Origin: Pseudomonas sp. 102515
GTDB lineage: Bacteria; Pseudomonadota; Gammaproteobacteria; Pseudomonadales; Pseudomonadaceae
Direction: 5' to 3'
Length of the DNA stretch: 64,000 bases
NCBI RefSeq assembly: GCF_031085165.1
Contig: NZ_JAVHTY010000004.1
Span: 62,001-126,000 of the forward strand
The notes under the pieces were generated by a model, which was given only the letters and a program-made list of their open reading frames with translations, did no database searches and was not told where the DNA came from. The position numbers and the translations under genes were made by a program. Every line of letters starts with the position of its first letter. Position 1 is the first letter of the stretch. This document shows positions 57,033-64,000 of this stretch, one piece after another.

Positions 57033-58184
57033 CTAGGCCTTGGCGATCAACCGCGAGTTGCGCGCGTTGCGGAATTGCAGGTCTTCGATGCCCAGCGTGG
57101 TGGTCTCGGCTTCCGCGCGAGCGGCGAGGATGAGGTCGTGGTGCGGCGACTTGGCGCAGACCGGGTCGGCGTTGCGCGCATCGCCGGTGAGCATGAAGGC
57201 CTGGCAGCGGCAGCCACCGTAGTCCTTTTCCTTCTCGTCGCAGGAGCGGCAGGGCTCGGGCATCCAGTCGTAGCCGCGGTAGAGGTTGAAGCCGAAGGAG
57301 TCGTACCAGATGTGCCGCAGGTCCTGCTCCTTCACATTGGGGAAGGCGATGGGCATCTGCCGGGCGCCATGGCAGGGCAGGGCGGTACCGTCCGGCGTGA
57401 TGGTCAGGAACAGCTTGCCCCAGCCGTCCATGCAGGCCTTGGGCCGCTCTTCGTAGTAGTCCGGGGTGACGAAGATCAGCTTGCAGGGATGGTTCTCGGC
57501 CTTGAGGCGCGTGCGGTACTCGTTGGTGATGCGTTCGGCGCGCTCCAGCTGGGCCTTGGTCGGCAACAGGCCAGCGCGATTGCGCTCGGCCCAGCCGTAG
57601 AACTGGCAGGTGGCGAGTTCGACGAAGTCGGCTTCCAGGGCAAGGCAGAGGTCGATGATCTGGTCGATGCGATCGATGTTGTGCCGGTGGGTGACGAAGT
57701 TGAGCACCATCGGGTAGCCATGGGCCTTGACCGCCTTGGCCATGGCCAGCTTCTGGGCGAAGGCCTTCTTCGAGCCGGCCAGCAGGTTGTTCACCTGTTC
57801 GTCGCTGGCCTGGAAGCTGATCTGGATATGGTCCAGGCCGGCCTCCTTGAATTCGGCGATGCGCGCCTCGGTGAGGCCGATGCCGGAGGTGATGAGGTTG
57901 GTGTAGTAGCCCAGCCGGCGCGCCTCGCGGATCAGCTCGGCGAGGTCCTGGCGCACCAGGGGTTCGCCCCCGGAGAAGCCGATCTGGGCGGCGCCCATCT
58001 CCCGTGCCTCGGCCATCACCTTGAACCACTGCGCGGTGGTCAGCTCGCGACCCTGGGCGGCGAAGTCCAGGGGATTGGAGCAATAGGGGCACTGCAGCGG
58101 ACAGCGATAGGTGACCTCGGCCAGCAGCCACAGGGGCAGGCCGACGCTGGGCGCTGCCACCGTTGGGGGCTGGGGTAGTTGCAT
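57033..58184 (-). CDS. pqqE: PqqA peptide cyclase (radical SAM) PqqE
   Basis: A 383-residue radical SAM enzyme that forms the Glu-Tyr carbon-carbon bond in PqqA, the first step of PQQ synthesis. The SAM-cluster motif is CPLQCPYC (C28, C32, C35). The SPASM auxiliary-cluster cysteines are in [27 protein letters not shown] and PVCAKS. ATG 58184 yields the normal start MQLPQPP; an upstream open extension overlaps pqqD. It is the last gene of pqqABCDE here. Confidence 0.97.
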   Translation of the reverse strand: MQLPQPPTVAAPSVGLPLWLLAEVTYRCPLQCPYCSNPLDFAAQGRELTTAQWFKVMAEAREMGAAQIGFSGGEPLVRQDLAELIREARRLGYYTNLITSGIGLTEARIAEFKEAGLDHIQISFQASDEQVNNLLAGSKKAFAQKLAMAKAVKAHGYPMVLNFVTHRHNIDRIDQIIDLCLALEADFVELATCQFYGWAERNRAGLLPTKAQLERAERITNEYRTRLKAENHPCKLIFVTPDYYEERPKACMDGWGKLFLTITPDGTALPCHGARQMPIAFPNVKEQDLRHIWYDSFGFNLYRGYDWMPEPCRSCDEKEKDYGGCRCQAFMLTGDARNADPVCAKSPHHDLILAARAEAETTTLGIEDLQFRNARNSRLIAKA

Positions 58185-58206
58185 AGGCGTGCCCGGCAGG
58201 CTAGTG

Positions 58207-58482
58207 CTAGCCGAGCAGGAGCCAGTGCTCTGCACGGGCGACCTCCATGAATTGTTCGACGTCGACGTCCAGCTCGGGCACGCCGGGGAAGCGTTCGTCG
58301 AGGATAGCGATGATGGCGGCCACGTCACGCTGGCCGTCGATCAGCCCGCCGATGGCGGCGGCGCTGTCGTTGAGCTTGATCATCCCTTCGGGATAGAGCA
58401 GCACATGGGCGTCCTGCGCCGGCTCGAACTGGAAGCGGTAGCCGGGGCGCCAGCGCGGCACCTGGGTGCGGTCGAAGCTCAT
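58207..58482 (-). CDS. pqqD: PQQ biosynthesis peptide chaperone PqqD
   Basis: A 91-residue RiPP recognition element that binds PqqA and presents it to PqqE. It has the family pattern [36 protein letters not shown] at 9-44 and [18 protein letters not shown] near the end. It overlaps the pqqC stop by 4 bases and precedes pqqE by 22 bases. Confidence 0.96.
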   Translation of the reverse strand: MSFDRTQVPRWRPGYRFQFEPAQDAHVLLYPEGMIKLNDSAAAIGGLIDGQRDVAAIIAILDERFPGVPELDVDVEQFMEVARAEHWLLLG

Positions 58483-59228
58483 AGGTCGATTCCTCGGTGC
58501 CAGCGACGCTCGGCGGTGACGCTGTGATAGGGCGGGCGGTGCAGCTCGTAGGCCATGCTCATGGCGTCGAGCATGGTCCAGAGGATGTCCAACTTGAACT
58601 GCAGGATCTCCAGCATGCGCTGCTGGGCGTCCCAGGTGGTGTAGTGCTGCAGGGTGATCTGCAGGCCGTGCTCGACATCGCGGCGGGCCTGGCCCAGGCG
58701 GGTGCGAAAGTATTCGTAGCCGGCCGGATCGATCCAGGGATAGTGGGTCGGCCAGGCGTCCAGGCGCGACTGGTGGATCTGCGGCGCGAACAGCTCGGTC
58801 AGGGAGCTGCTGGCGGCTTCCTGCCAGGAGGCGCGGCGGGCGAAGTTGACGTAGGCGTCCACCGCGAAGCGTACCCCGGGCAGCACCAGTTCCTGGGAGA
58901 GCACCTGCTCGCGGTCCAGGCCGGTGGCCTCGGCCAGGCGCAGCCAGGCCTCGATGCCGCCTTCGCTGCCGGGCTCGCCGTCATGGTCGAGGATGCGCTG
59001 CACCCATTCGCGACGGATCTCGCGATCCGGGCAGTTGGCCAGGATGGCGGCGTCCTTGAGCGGGATGTTGACCTGGTAGTAGAAGCGGTTGGCCACCCAA
59101 CCCTGGATCTGCTCGCGGCTGGCGCGACCCTGGTACATGGCCACGTGGTAGGGGTGGTGGATATGGTAGAGGTCGCCCTTGGCGCGCAGGGCGGCTTCGA
59201 ATTCGGCGGGGGTGAGGGCGTTGGGCAT
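58479..59228 (-). CDS. pqqC: Pyrroloquinoline-quinone synthase PqqC
   Basis: A 249-residue cofactorless oxidase that performs the last ring closure and oxidation of PQQ. The motifs [41 protein letters not shown] (about 22-62) and [17 protein letters not shown] are characteristic. ATG 59228 is used; an in-frame GTG at 59237, overlapping the pqqB stop, would add three residues. The long open extension upstream is antisense-type overlap with pqqB and was discarded. Confidence 0.96.
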   Translation of the reverse strand: MPNALTPAEFEAALRAKGDLYHIHHPYHVAMYQGRASREQIQGWVANRFYYQVNIPLKDAAILANCPDREIRREWVQRILDHDGEPGSEGGIEAWLRLAEATGLDREQVLSQELVLPGVRFAVDAYVNFARRASWQEAASSSLTELFAPQIHQSRLDAWPTHYPWIDPAGYEYFRTRLGQARRDVEHGLQITLQHYTTWDAQQRMLEILQFKLDILWTMLDAMSMAYELHRPPYHSVTAERRWHRGIDL

Positions 59229-59233
59229 GGCGT

Positions 59234-60145
59234 TCACAACTCGATGGACATCCCGTCCCAGGCGACTTCCACGTCCTGGCGCTCGACGATGGCGCGCTCG
59301 GGGGAGTCTTCGTCCAGGATCGGATTGGTGTTGTTGATGTGGATCAGCACCTTGCGCTGGCGCTCGAAGCCGGCCAGCACCTCCAGCATGCCGCCGGGAC
59401 CACTCTGCGGCAGGTGGCCCATCTCGGTGCCGGTACGGGTGCCCACGCCGCGACGCTGCATCTCGTCGTCGGTCCAGAGGGTGCCGTCCACCAGCAGGCA
59501 GTCGGCCTGGCCCATCAGCTCCAGCAGGGCGGCATCCGGCTGGCCGAGGCCCGGGGCATAGAACAGCTTGCCGCCGGTGCGCCGGTCGTGGACCAGCAGG
59601 CCCAGGTTGTCGCCCGGGTGCGGATCGTGGCGATGGGGCGAATAGGGCGGCGCGGCGCTGCGCAGCGGGAAGGGCGTGAATTCCAGATCCGGGCAGGCCG
59701 GGATGGTGAAGCTGCCGCTCAGGGCGATGGGCTGCCAGCTGAGCCCGCCGTTCCAGTGCGCGAGCATGTTGAACAGCGGAAAGCCGGTGGTCAGGTCCTG
59801 GTGGACCATCTCGGTGCACCAGACCTCGTGGGGGCAGCCTTCGCGCAGGCTGAGCAGGCCGGTGGTGTGGTCGATCTGGCTGTCCAGCAGGACGATGGCG
59901 CGGATGCCGGTGTCACGCAGGGCGCGCGCCGGTTGCAGCGGGGCGAAGCCGGCCAGTTGGGCGCGGATGTCGGGCGAGGCGTTGCACAGGATCCAGTTCA
60001 CCCCGTCGTCGGACAGGGCGATGGAGGACTGGGTGCGGGCCTGGGCCCTGAGGGTGCCCTTGCGGAAGCCATCGCAATTGACGCAATTGCAGTTCCACTG
60101 GGGAAAGCCACCGCCGGCGGCGGAGCCGAGAATCTGGATATGCAT
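59234..60145 (-). CDS. pqqB: PQQ biosynthesis metallo-beta-lactamase-fold protein PqqB
   Basis: A 303-residue protein of the metallo-beta-lactamase fold, proposed to hydroxylate the cyclised PqqA-derived dipeptide. It begins [24 protein letters not shown], whose Cys residues may bind zinc, and includes [18 protein letters not shown] and [17 protein letters not shown] near the C-terminus. It follows pqqA after a hairpin-containing gap of 55 bases. Confidence 0.96.
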   Translation of the reverse strand: MHIQILGSAAGGGFPQWNCNCVNCDGFRKGTLRAQARTQSSIALSDDGVNWILCNASPDIRAQLAGFAPLQPARALRDTGIRAIVLLDSQIDHTTGLLSLREGCPHEVWCTEMVHQDLTTGFPLFNMLAHWNGGLSWQPIALSGSFTIPACPDLEFTPFPLRSAAPPYSPHRHDPHPGDNLGLLVHDRRTGGKLFYAPGLGQPDAALLELMGQADCLLVDGTLWTDDEMQRRGVGTRTGTEMGHLPQSGPGGMLEVLAGFERQRKVLIHINNTNPILDEDSPERAIVERQDVEVAWDGMSIEL

Positions 60146-60170
60146 GGGAAAGGCTGAACCTGGAAAAAGT

Positions 60171-60192
60171 ACGCCCCGGCGAACCGGGGCGT
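60171..60192 (-). terminator. Attenuator-type hairpin between pqqA and pqqB
   Basis: Arms ACGCCCCGG (60171-60179) and CCGGGGCGT (60184-60192) with a 4-base loop; on the minus strand the hairpin is followed by ACTTTTTCC. It lies 8 bases past the pqqA stop. Partial termination here would give excess pqqA mRNA over the enzyme genes. Confidence 0.75.
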
Positions 60193-60200
60193 GGGGCGCA

Positions 60201-60272
60201 TCAACGGTTGGCGAAGTACATGGTGACTTCGAAGCCGATGCGCAGGTCAGTGTAGGCAGGCTTGGTCCACAT
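60201..60272 (-). CDS. pqqA: PQQ precursor peptide PqqA (23 residues)
   Basis: The 23-residue peptide [20 protein letters not shown] plus ANR is the precursor whose Glu and Tyr (E15 and Y19 in the E-x3-Y motif) are fused into PQQ. AGGAG lies about 6-10 bases before the ATG. It is the first gene after a 184-base gap that must contain the main pqq promoter. It is shorter than most gene finders accept. Confidence 0.97.
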
Positions 60273-60456
60273 GGGAGGTCTCCTCTTTTGACTGCGAAAG
60301 CCGGATGGATCCGGTCGCTGAGTTTAACAAATGTTACCTAGCTAAGGGTTTTTGCCGCGACGAATCGCTGGCGGTCCGGCGGACATAACTGTCTTACCGA
60401 TCCTGCAACAGATTGACCGCCGGCAACGGCCCACGCTCCCGGGAAAGTGTTGAAAG
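60273..60456 (-). promoter_or_regulatory. pqqA upstream region
   Basis: 184 bases between pqqF and pqqA. On the minus strand the stretch TAGGTAACATTTGTTAAACTC about 45-65 bases before pqqA is the only AT-rich part and is the likely promoter zone. No firm -35/-10 pair could be assigned. Confidence 0.4.
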
Positions 60457-62865
60457 CTATGACATCCAGCCGGATGGCGCGCTGGCATTGGCCAGGGCGA
60501 AGCGCGGCGCGTCGGCGGCGGTGAGTTGCTGCCAGGCCTGCTGCAGGGCCCCGTCGTCCAGGGCGGCCAGGGCTTGCTGCAGGGGCGCAAGATCCAGCGC
60601 ACCGCTGCGCTGGAAACCCCACCAGAGCCGCTCGGCCAGGGCGGCGCGCTGAGGGGTGGCGGGACTGAAGTCGCGCACCAGCTGGCGAATGTTCTGCGCC
60701 AGTGTCACGGCCTCGGCCTGCACCGCGGCCAGGCTGGCGGCCAGGCAGCCCTCGATTTCCGCGAGGAGCTCCGCCGCCTGCGCATGGGGCGACTGCACGC
60801 CGATCAGCAGGCCGCCGTGATCGCCCAGCTGGCGATAGGCGGAAAACACCGCATAGCCCAGTTGCCGCTCGCTGCGCAGGCGCTGGAACAGCGGTCCTTG
60901 CAGGCGCGCCGCCAGCAGCCGCCAGGCGGCTTCGGTGCCAGGTCGCGCATCGGGTTGCGGGCAGAACAGCAGGAGCGCCTGCTGGGCATCGGCGCTGGGT
61001 TCGGGGTGCCAGTGGCGACCGGTGCAGCCATGCGGTTCGCCCAGCAGCCTTGCCCGGGGCCGGGGCCGGGGCCGGGGCCGGGGCGGCGGCGCGAGGGCGG
61101 CCAGGGACGCCTGCGCCGTCCTGGGCAGGCCGCAGGCCAGGGCCTGCCAGCGCGGGCCCTTTCCATTCACTGCCAGGGGCGTGACCGCGGTCAGTCGCTC
61201 GGGCAGGACCTTGAGCAACTGGCGGATCAGCATGGGCTCGGGCGGTACCACGGGTGCCGGTCTGCTGTTATCCAGCTCTGCCACCAGGCTGCCAAGTGCC
61301 TGCTCCAACACCGCCGGCAGCGCCGCGGCCCAGCCCTGCAGCCGCAATTCCCAGGGCGCCCCGGGCGGACTCCAGCGCAGGTTGACGCCTGCTTCGGCGG
61401 CCAGCCGGGGGAGCGCGCCCAGCACCCGGGCGTCCGGCGCGACCGGTGCCGGTTCCGGCCATTGCCAGCGCAGGAACAGCAGACCTTCGCGCTGCTGGGG
61501 CGCGAGGGCCTGGCTGATCGGCCAGGATTGCATCGCCGGAGCGCTCGGAACGACGGGTTCAGCGAGCAAAGGATTGGGCGGTGGCAGGCTAAAGCTGGCG
61601 GCGACGGACGATGCTCTGTCCGGTGAATCGGTCAGGCCGGCGGCGAAACCGCTGAGGCGCTCCGGAACCAGTTGCGCGAGCAGCCGTGGCCAGGCGGCCT
61701 GGGCGGCAGGCGAGAGGGCCGGGTGTGGCCAGGCGTCTCCCGGCCGATCCAGCCAGAGGCGTTCACCCAAGCGCCTTACCAGCGCCAGGGCGGGCAGGGT
61801 GGCCCACTGGCGCTGGACTCGTTCGGCGTGGCCCTGCTGCAGCGCGGCGAGGGGTGTCTGGCGCAGGGCGTCCAGCCAGGCGAACAGGGTGCTGGTCAGG
61901 CCGCCGGGACTGGCCTGAGGGCCGGGCGTGAGATCCAGTCGGAGCAGGCCCTGGCGTGCCTGGCGATAGGGCCAGGCGAGGCTGAGCCGTGCGGCCTGGC
62001 CCGCCTCGCGCAGGATCGCGGGCAGGCCGCCGGGATGCTCGCCGAGCAGCAGGGTTTCCAGCAGCTCCGCCGCTTCCCAGCTGCCGGGCGACAGGTCGTC
62101 GAGGGCGAATTGCAGGGCCAGGCTGGGCGGCGTGGCGGTCATGGTCTGCCAGTGTTCGCCTGTAGCCGGGAGCGCTTGCGGCGTTACGGAGCTGGGCGCC
62201 GCGCCAGGTGGCAGCAGGGCGCCGTGCTCGCGGGCCAGCTCTGCCAATTCGGCCAGCGGTTGCGGCCCGGCCAGCACCAGCAGGGCATTTTCCGCCCGGT
62301 AGTGCTGTTGCTGGAAGTCATGCAGAGCAGTCTGGAAGGTCGGGCGCTGCAGCGGCAGGCTGTAGCGGTTGCCGGCGTGGAAGCCGGCGGCCGGATGCAT
62401 GGCGGGCAGGCCGGCGGCCAGGGCCAGGTCGCGGCGGGTATCGGCGCTGCGTGCCCAGGCGATGAATTCGGCGTGCAGTACCTCGCGCTCGCGGCGCTGG
62501 GCGTCTGGTACCAGCAGAGGCGCGGCGAGCATGTCCAGCAGGCGGTCCAGGCCGGCGGCCAGGTGCTCGGGGGCCAAGGCGAAGAAGAAGTCGGTGGTGG
62601 TCTCGCGGGTGCTGGCGTTGAGTTCGCCGCCGAGGCGCTGCACCAGCGGCATCAGGCCGTCCGCCATCGGATAGCGTCGGCTGCCGAGAAAGAACAGGTG
62701 TTCGAGAAAGTGCGCCAGCCCCGGAAAGGCCCGCGGCGCCTGGTGACTGCCGGCGCCGATGCGTGCCAGGGCGGCCGCCTGGGGCAGCTCGGGATCGTGC
62801 CACAGGGCGACGGCCAGGCCATTGGCCAGGCGCAGGCGGCGGTGGAGGGGGGCGGAGGTGGGCAT
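60457..62865 (-). CDS. pqqF: M16 metallopeptidase PqqF
   Basis: An 802-residue inverzincin-family zinc protease thought to trim PqqA. The zinc motif is HFLEH (H52-x2-E55-H56), with the distal Glu in REREVLHAEF near residue 127. A second, inactive M16 half follows. Residues about 595-604 are five Pro-Arg pairs encoded by five exact copies of a 6-base unit (61054-61083). It sits upstream of pqqA on the same strand, as in other Pseudomonas. Confidence 0.93.
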   Translation of the reverse strand: MPTSAPLHRRLRLANGLAVALWHDPELPQAAALARIGAGSHQAPRAFPGLAHFLEHLFFLGSRRYPMADGLMPLVQRLGGELNASTRETTTDFFFALAPEHLAAGLDRLLDMLAAPLLVPDAQRREREVLHAEFIAWARSADTRRDLALAAGLPAMHPAAGFHAGNRYSLPLQRPTFQTALHDFQQQHYRAENALLVLAGPQPLAELAELAREHGALLPPGAAPSSVTPQALPATGEHWQTMTATPPSLALQFALDDLSPGSWEAAELLETLLLGEHPGGLPAILREAGQAARLSLAWPYRQARQGLLRLDLTPGPQASPGGLTSTLFAWLDALRQTPLAALQQGHAERVQRQWATLPALALVRRLGERLWLDRPGDAWPHPALSPAAQAAWPRLLAQLVPERLSGFAAGLTDSPDRASSVAASFSLPPPNPLLAEPVVPSAPAMQSWPISQALAPQQREGLLFLRWQWPEPAPVAPDARVLGALPRLAAEAGVNLRWSPPGAPWELRLQGWAAALPAVLEQALGSLVAELDNSRPAPVVPPEPMLIRQLLKVLPERLTAVTPLAVNGKGPRWQALACGLPRTAQASLAALAPPPRPRPRPRPRARLLGEPHGCTGRHWHPEPSADAQQALLLFCPQPDARPGTEAAWRLLAARLQGPLFQRLRSERQLGYAVFSAYRQLGDHGGLLIGVQSPHAQAAELLAEIEGCLAASLAAVQAEAVTLAQNIRQLVRDFSPATPQRAALAERLWWGFQRSGALDLAPLQQALAALDDGALQQAWQQLTAADAPRFALANASAPSGWMS
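61054..61083. repeat. Five tandem CCGGGG units inside pqqF
   Basis: Five perfect copies of CCGGGG (30 bases) encode (Pro-Arg)5 on the minus strand. Copy-number change would add or remove two residues without shifting the frame. Confidence 0.85.
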
Positions 62866-63227
62866 GGGGGTAGCTTAACCGAGTCAGGGGGAAGGGATGG
62901 AGCGGGGTCCGCCCTCACCCCAGCCCTCTCCCAGGAGGGAGCGGTTCGGGGCGCGGCCTTGACGCCGTAGCGTGGAAAACGGCGCAGTCTTTTCCGCCGG
63001 GCCTCGGGTGCCTGGGGTCTATCAGCCCAGCTCTCTCCCAGAAGGGGAGGAGAAGAGCCCTCGCGGCCGCCCTTTTCGTGGAGGGAGAAACCCAGGCGAA
63101 AAAAATCCCGGCTGGGCCGGGATTTCGGTTTGGGGCGAGGGGGGTTCCAACAGGATGTCAAAATGCTCGAAGCATCCTCGTCCCGACCCCTCTCCCGGAG
63201 GAGAGGGGAGCTCAGGCGCAGGCGCCG
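62866..63227. other. Repeat-rich gap between the gcd-type gene and pqqF
   Basis: 362 bases without a gene. It holds R2-type palindromes at about 62911-62945, 63023-63055 and 63178-63212, an R4 relative at about 62969, and the terminator of the dehydrogenase gene at 63099-63125. The pqqF promoter should be in the part nearest 62866. Confidence 0.65.
63099..63125 (-). terminator. Rho-independent terminator after the quinoprotein dehydrogenase gene
   Basis: Arms AAATCCCGGC (63103-63112) and GCCGGGATTT (63116-63125) with a 3-base loop; on the minus strand seven T residues run through 63099-63105. It lies about 100 bases past the stop at 63228. Confidence 0.85.
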
Positions 63228-64000
63228 TTACTTCTTCTCGGGCAGGGCGAAGGCCATCACGTAGTCACCCTGCTTGGTGCCCAGCGAGCCATGGCCGCCG
63301 GCGTAGACCAGCACATACTGGCGACCGTCCTTGCCGGTATAGGTCATGGGGGTGGTCTGCCCACCGGCCGGCAGGCGGCCTTTCCACAGTTCCTTGCCGT
63401 TCTTCACGTCATAGGCGCGCAGGTACTGGTCCAGGGTGCCGCTCAGGAAGGCCACGCCACCGGCGGTGGTGACGGTGCCGCCCAGGCTGGGCACGCCCAT
63501 GGGCAGGGGCAGCGGAACCGGCGAGTTGTCGCGCACGGTGCCGTTCTTGTGCTTGTAGACCAGTTTGCCGGTGGTCAGGTCGAGACCGGCCACGTAGCCC
63601 CAGGCGGGTGCCTGGCAAGGCAGGCCCAGGGGCGACAGGAAGGCCGACAGGATCACGCCGTAGGGCGCGCCCTTGTTGGGCTGGATGCCCTCGGTCTCGC
63701 TCTTGCGCGCCGGCTGGTTGGCGATTTCCTCACGCGGGACCAGCTTGGAGGTGAAGGCCATGTAGCTGGGGTTGAGGAAGGCGATCTGGCGCACCGGATC
63801 GACCGAGATGCCGCCCCAGTCGAACACGCCGAAGTTACCCGGGTAGACGATCGACCCTTGCGTGGACGGCGGGGTGTAGATGCCCTCGTAGCGGTGCTCG
63901 CGGAAGGCGATGCGGCACAGCGCCTGGTCGAAGGGCGTACCGCCCCACATGTCGCTTTCCTTGAGGGTCGGCGCGGCCAGGTTGATCGAGGAGACCGGCT
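63228..64000 (-). CDS. gcd: Membrane PQQ-dependent dehydrogenase, glucose/quinate/shikimate family (C-terminal part)
   Basis: The C-terminal 256 residues of a quinoprotein dehydrogenase, open through the window end. Visible are LKESDMWGGTPFDQALCRI, YEGIYTPPSTQGSIVYPGN, GLPCQAPAWGY and PAGGQTTPMTY followed by GGHGSLGTKQGDY, the usual propeller end. It resembles Pseudomonas glucose dehydrogenase (Gcd), which oxidises glucose to gluconate in the periplasm and passes electrons to ubiquinone. A quinate or shikimate dehydrogenase of the same family is possible. It lies directly upstream of the PQQ genes. Confidence 0.85.
   Translation of the reverse strand, partial: PVSSINLAAPTLKESDMWGGTPFDQALCRIAFREHRYEGIYTPPSTQGSIVYPGNFGVFDWGGISVDPVRQIAFLNPSYMAFTSKLVPREEIANQPARKSETEGIQPNKGAPYGVILSAFLSPLGLPCQAPAWGYVAGLDLTTGKLVYKHKNGTVRDNSPVPLPLPMGVPSLGGTVTTAGGVAFLSGTLDQYLRAYDVKNGKELWKGRLPAGGQTTPMTYTGKDGRQYVLVYAGGHGSLGTKQGDYVMAFALPEKK

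Overview
The window is about 66% GC, densely coded, and its gene content is that of a Pseudomonas chromosome. The pcaIJF-T-BDC, pcaR-pcaK, pqqFABCDE, urtABCDE and aerobic cobalamin gene sets all look pseudomonad. The gene mix recalls the P. oryzihabitans/psychrotolerans group, but that is inference. No rRNA, tRNA, phage, insertion sequence or CRISPR array is visible.

Layout. 1-7.0 kb: 3' end of dnaB, a D-Ala-D-Ala ligase overlapping it, an orphan GtrII-like membrane protein, an AroP-type permease and a YgiQ radical SAM protein with a clear terminator. 7.1-8.5 kb: aroQ-aroE, a catabolic-looking quinate/shikimate pair. 8.6-14.5 kb: urtABCDE urea ABC transporter. 14.9-21.2 kb: a 3-hydroxyacid dehydrogenase, aldehyde dehydrogenase and M20 amidohydrolase run, then a LysR regulator and a DUF3100-like membrane protein; together they form a catabolic cluster of unknown substrate. 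21.4-26.3 kb: deoxyribose catabolism (deoK, deoP, deoX, deoQ, deoC). 26.4-33.6 kb: aerobic cobalamin ring contraction genes cobM-K-L and, divergently, cobG-H-I-J. 33.6-36.7 kb: a cobalamin riboswitch followed by a BtuFCD-like importer. 36.7-39.7 kb: Mpo1-like protein, pcaR and pcaK. 39.8-45.1 kb: a FecBCD-like ABC importer and a TonB-dependent siderophore receptor. 45.3-46.6 kb: an rRNA-methyltransferase-like protein and a VF530 protein. 46.8-53.9 kb: pcaIJF-pcaT-pcaBDC, protocatechuate to succinyl-CoA plus acetyl-CoA. 54.8-56.9 kb: YncE-like propeller and a GNAT protein. 57.0-64.0 kb: pqqFABCDE and the 3' end of a membrane PQQ glucose dehydrogenase-type gene.

How it fits together. AroQ/AroE can feed dehydroshikimate and protocatechuate into the pca branch. 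PcaR-type CGATAATCG motifs lie upstream of pcaR, pcaK and pcaI, and a matching palindrome lies upstream of aroQ. The PQQ genes supply the cofactor for the adjacent quinoprotein dehydrogenase. B12 synthesis and corrinoid uptake sit together.

The most unusual signals are non-coding. A 140-bp palindromic element flanked by a TTA direct repeat lies just inside the cobalamin riboswitch. A second copy sits exactly at the stop codon of the TonB receptor, where its TTA repeat is the stop. Two longer relatives flank other transporter genes. An 800-bp nested inverted repeat fills the gap after pcaC. At least three further families of hairpin-forming repeats are scattered between genes, some inside operons.
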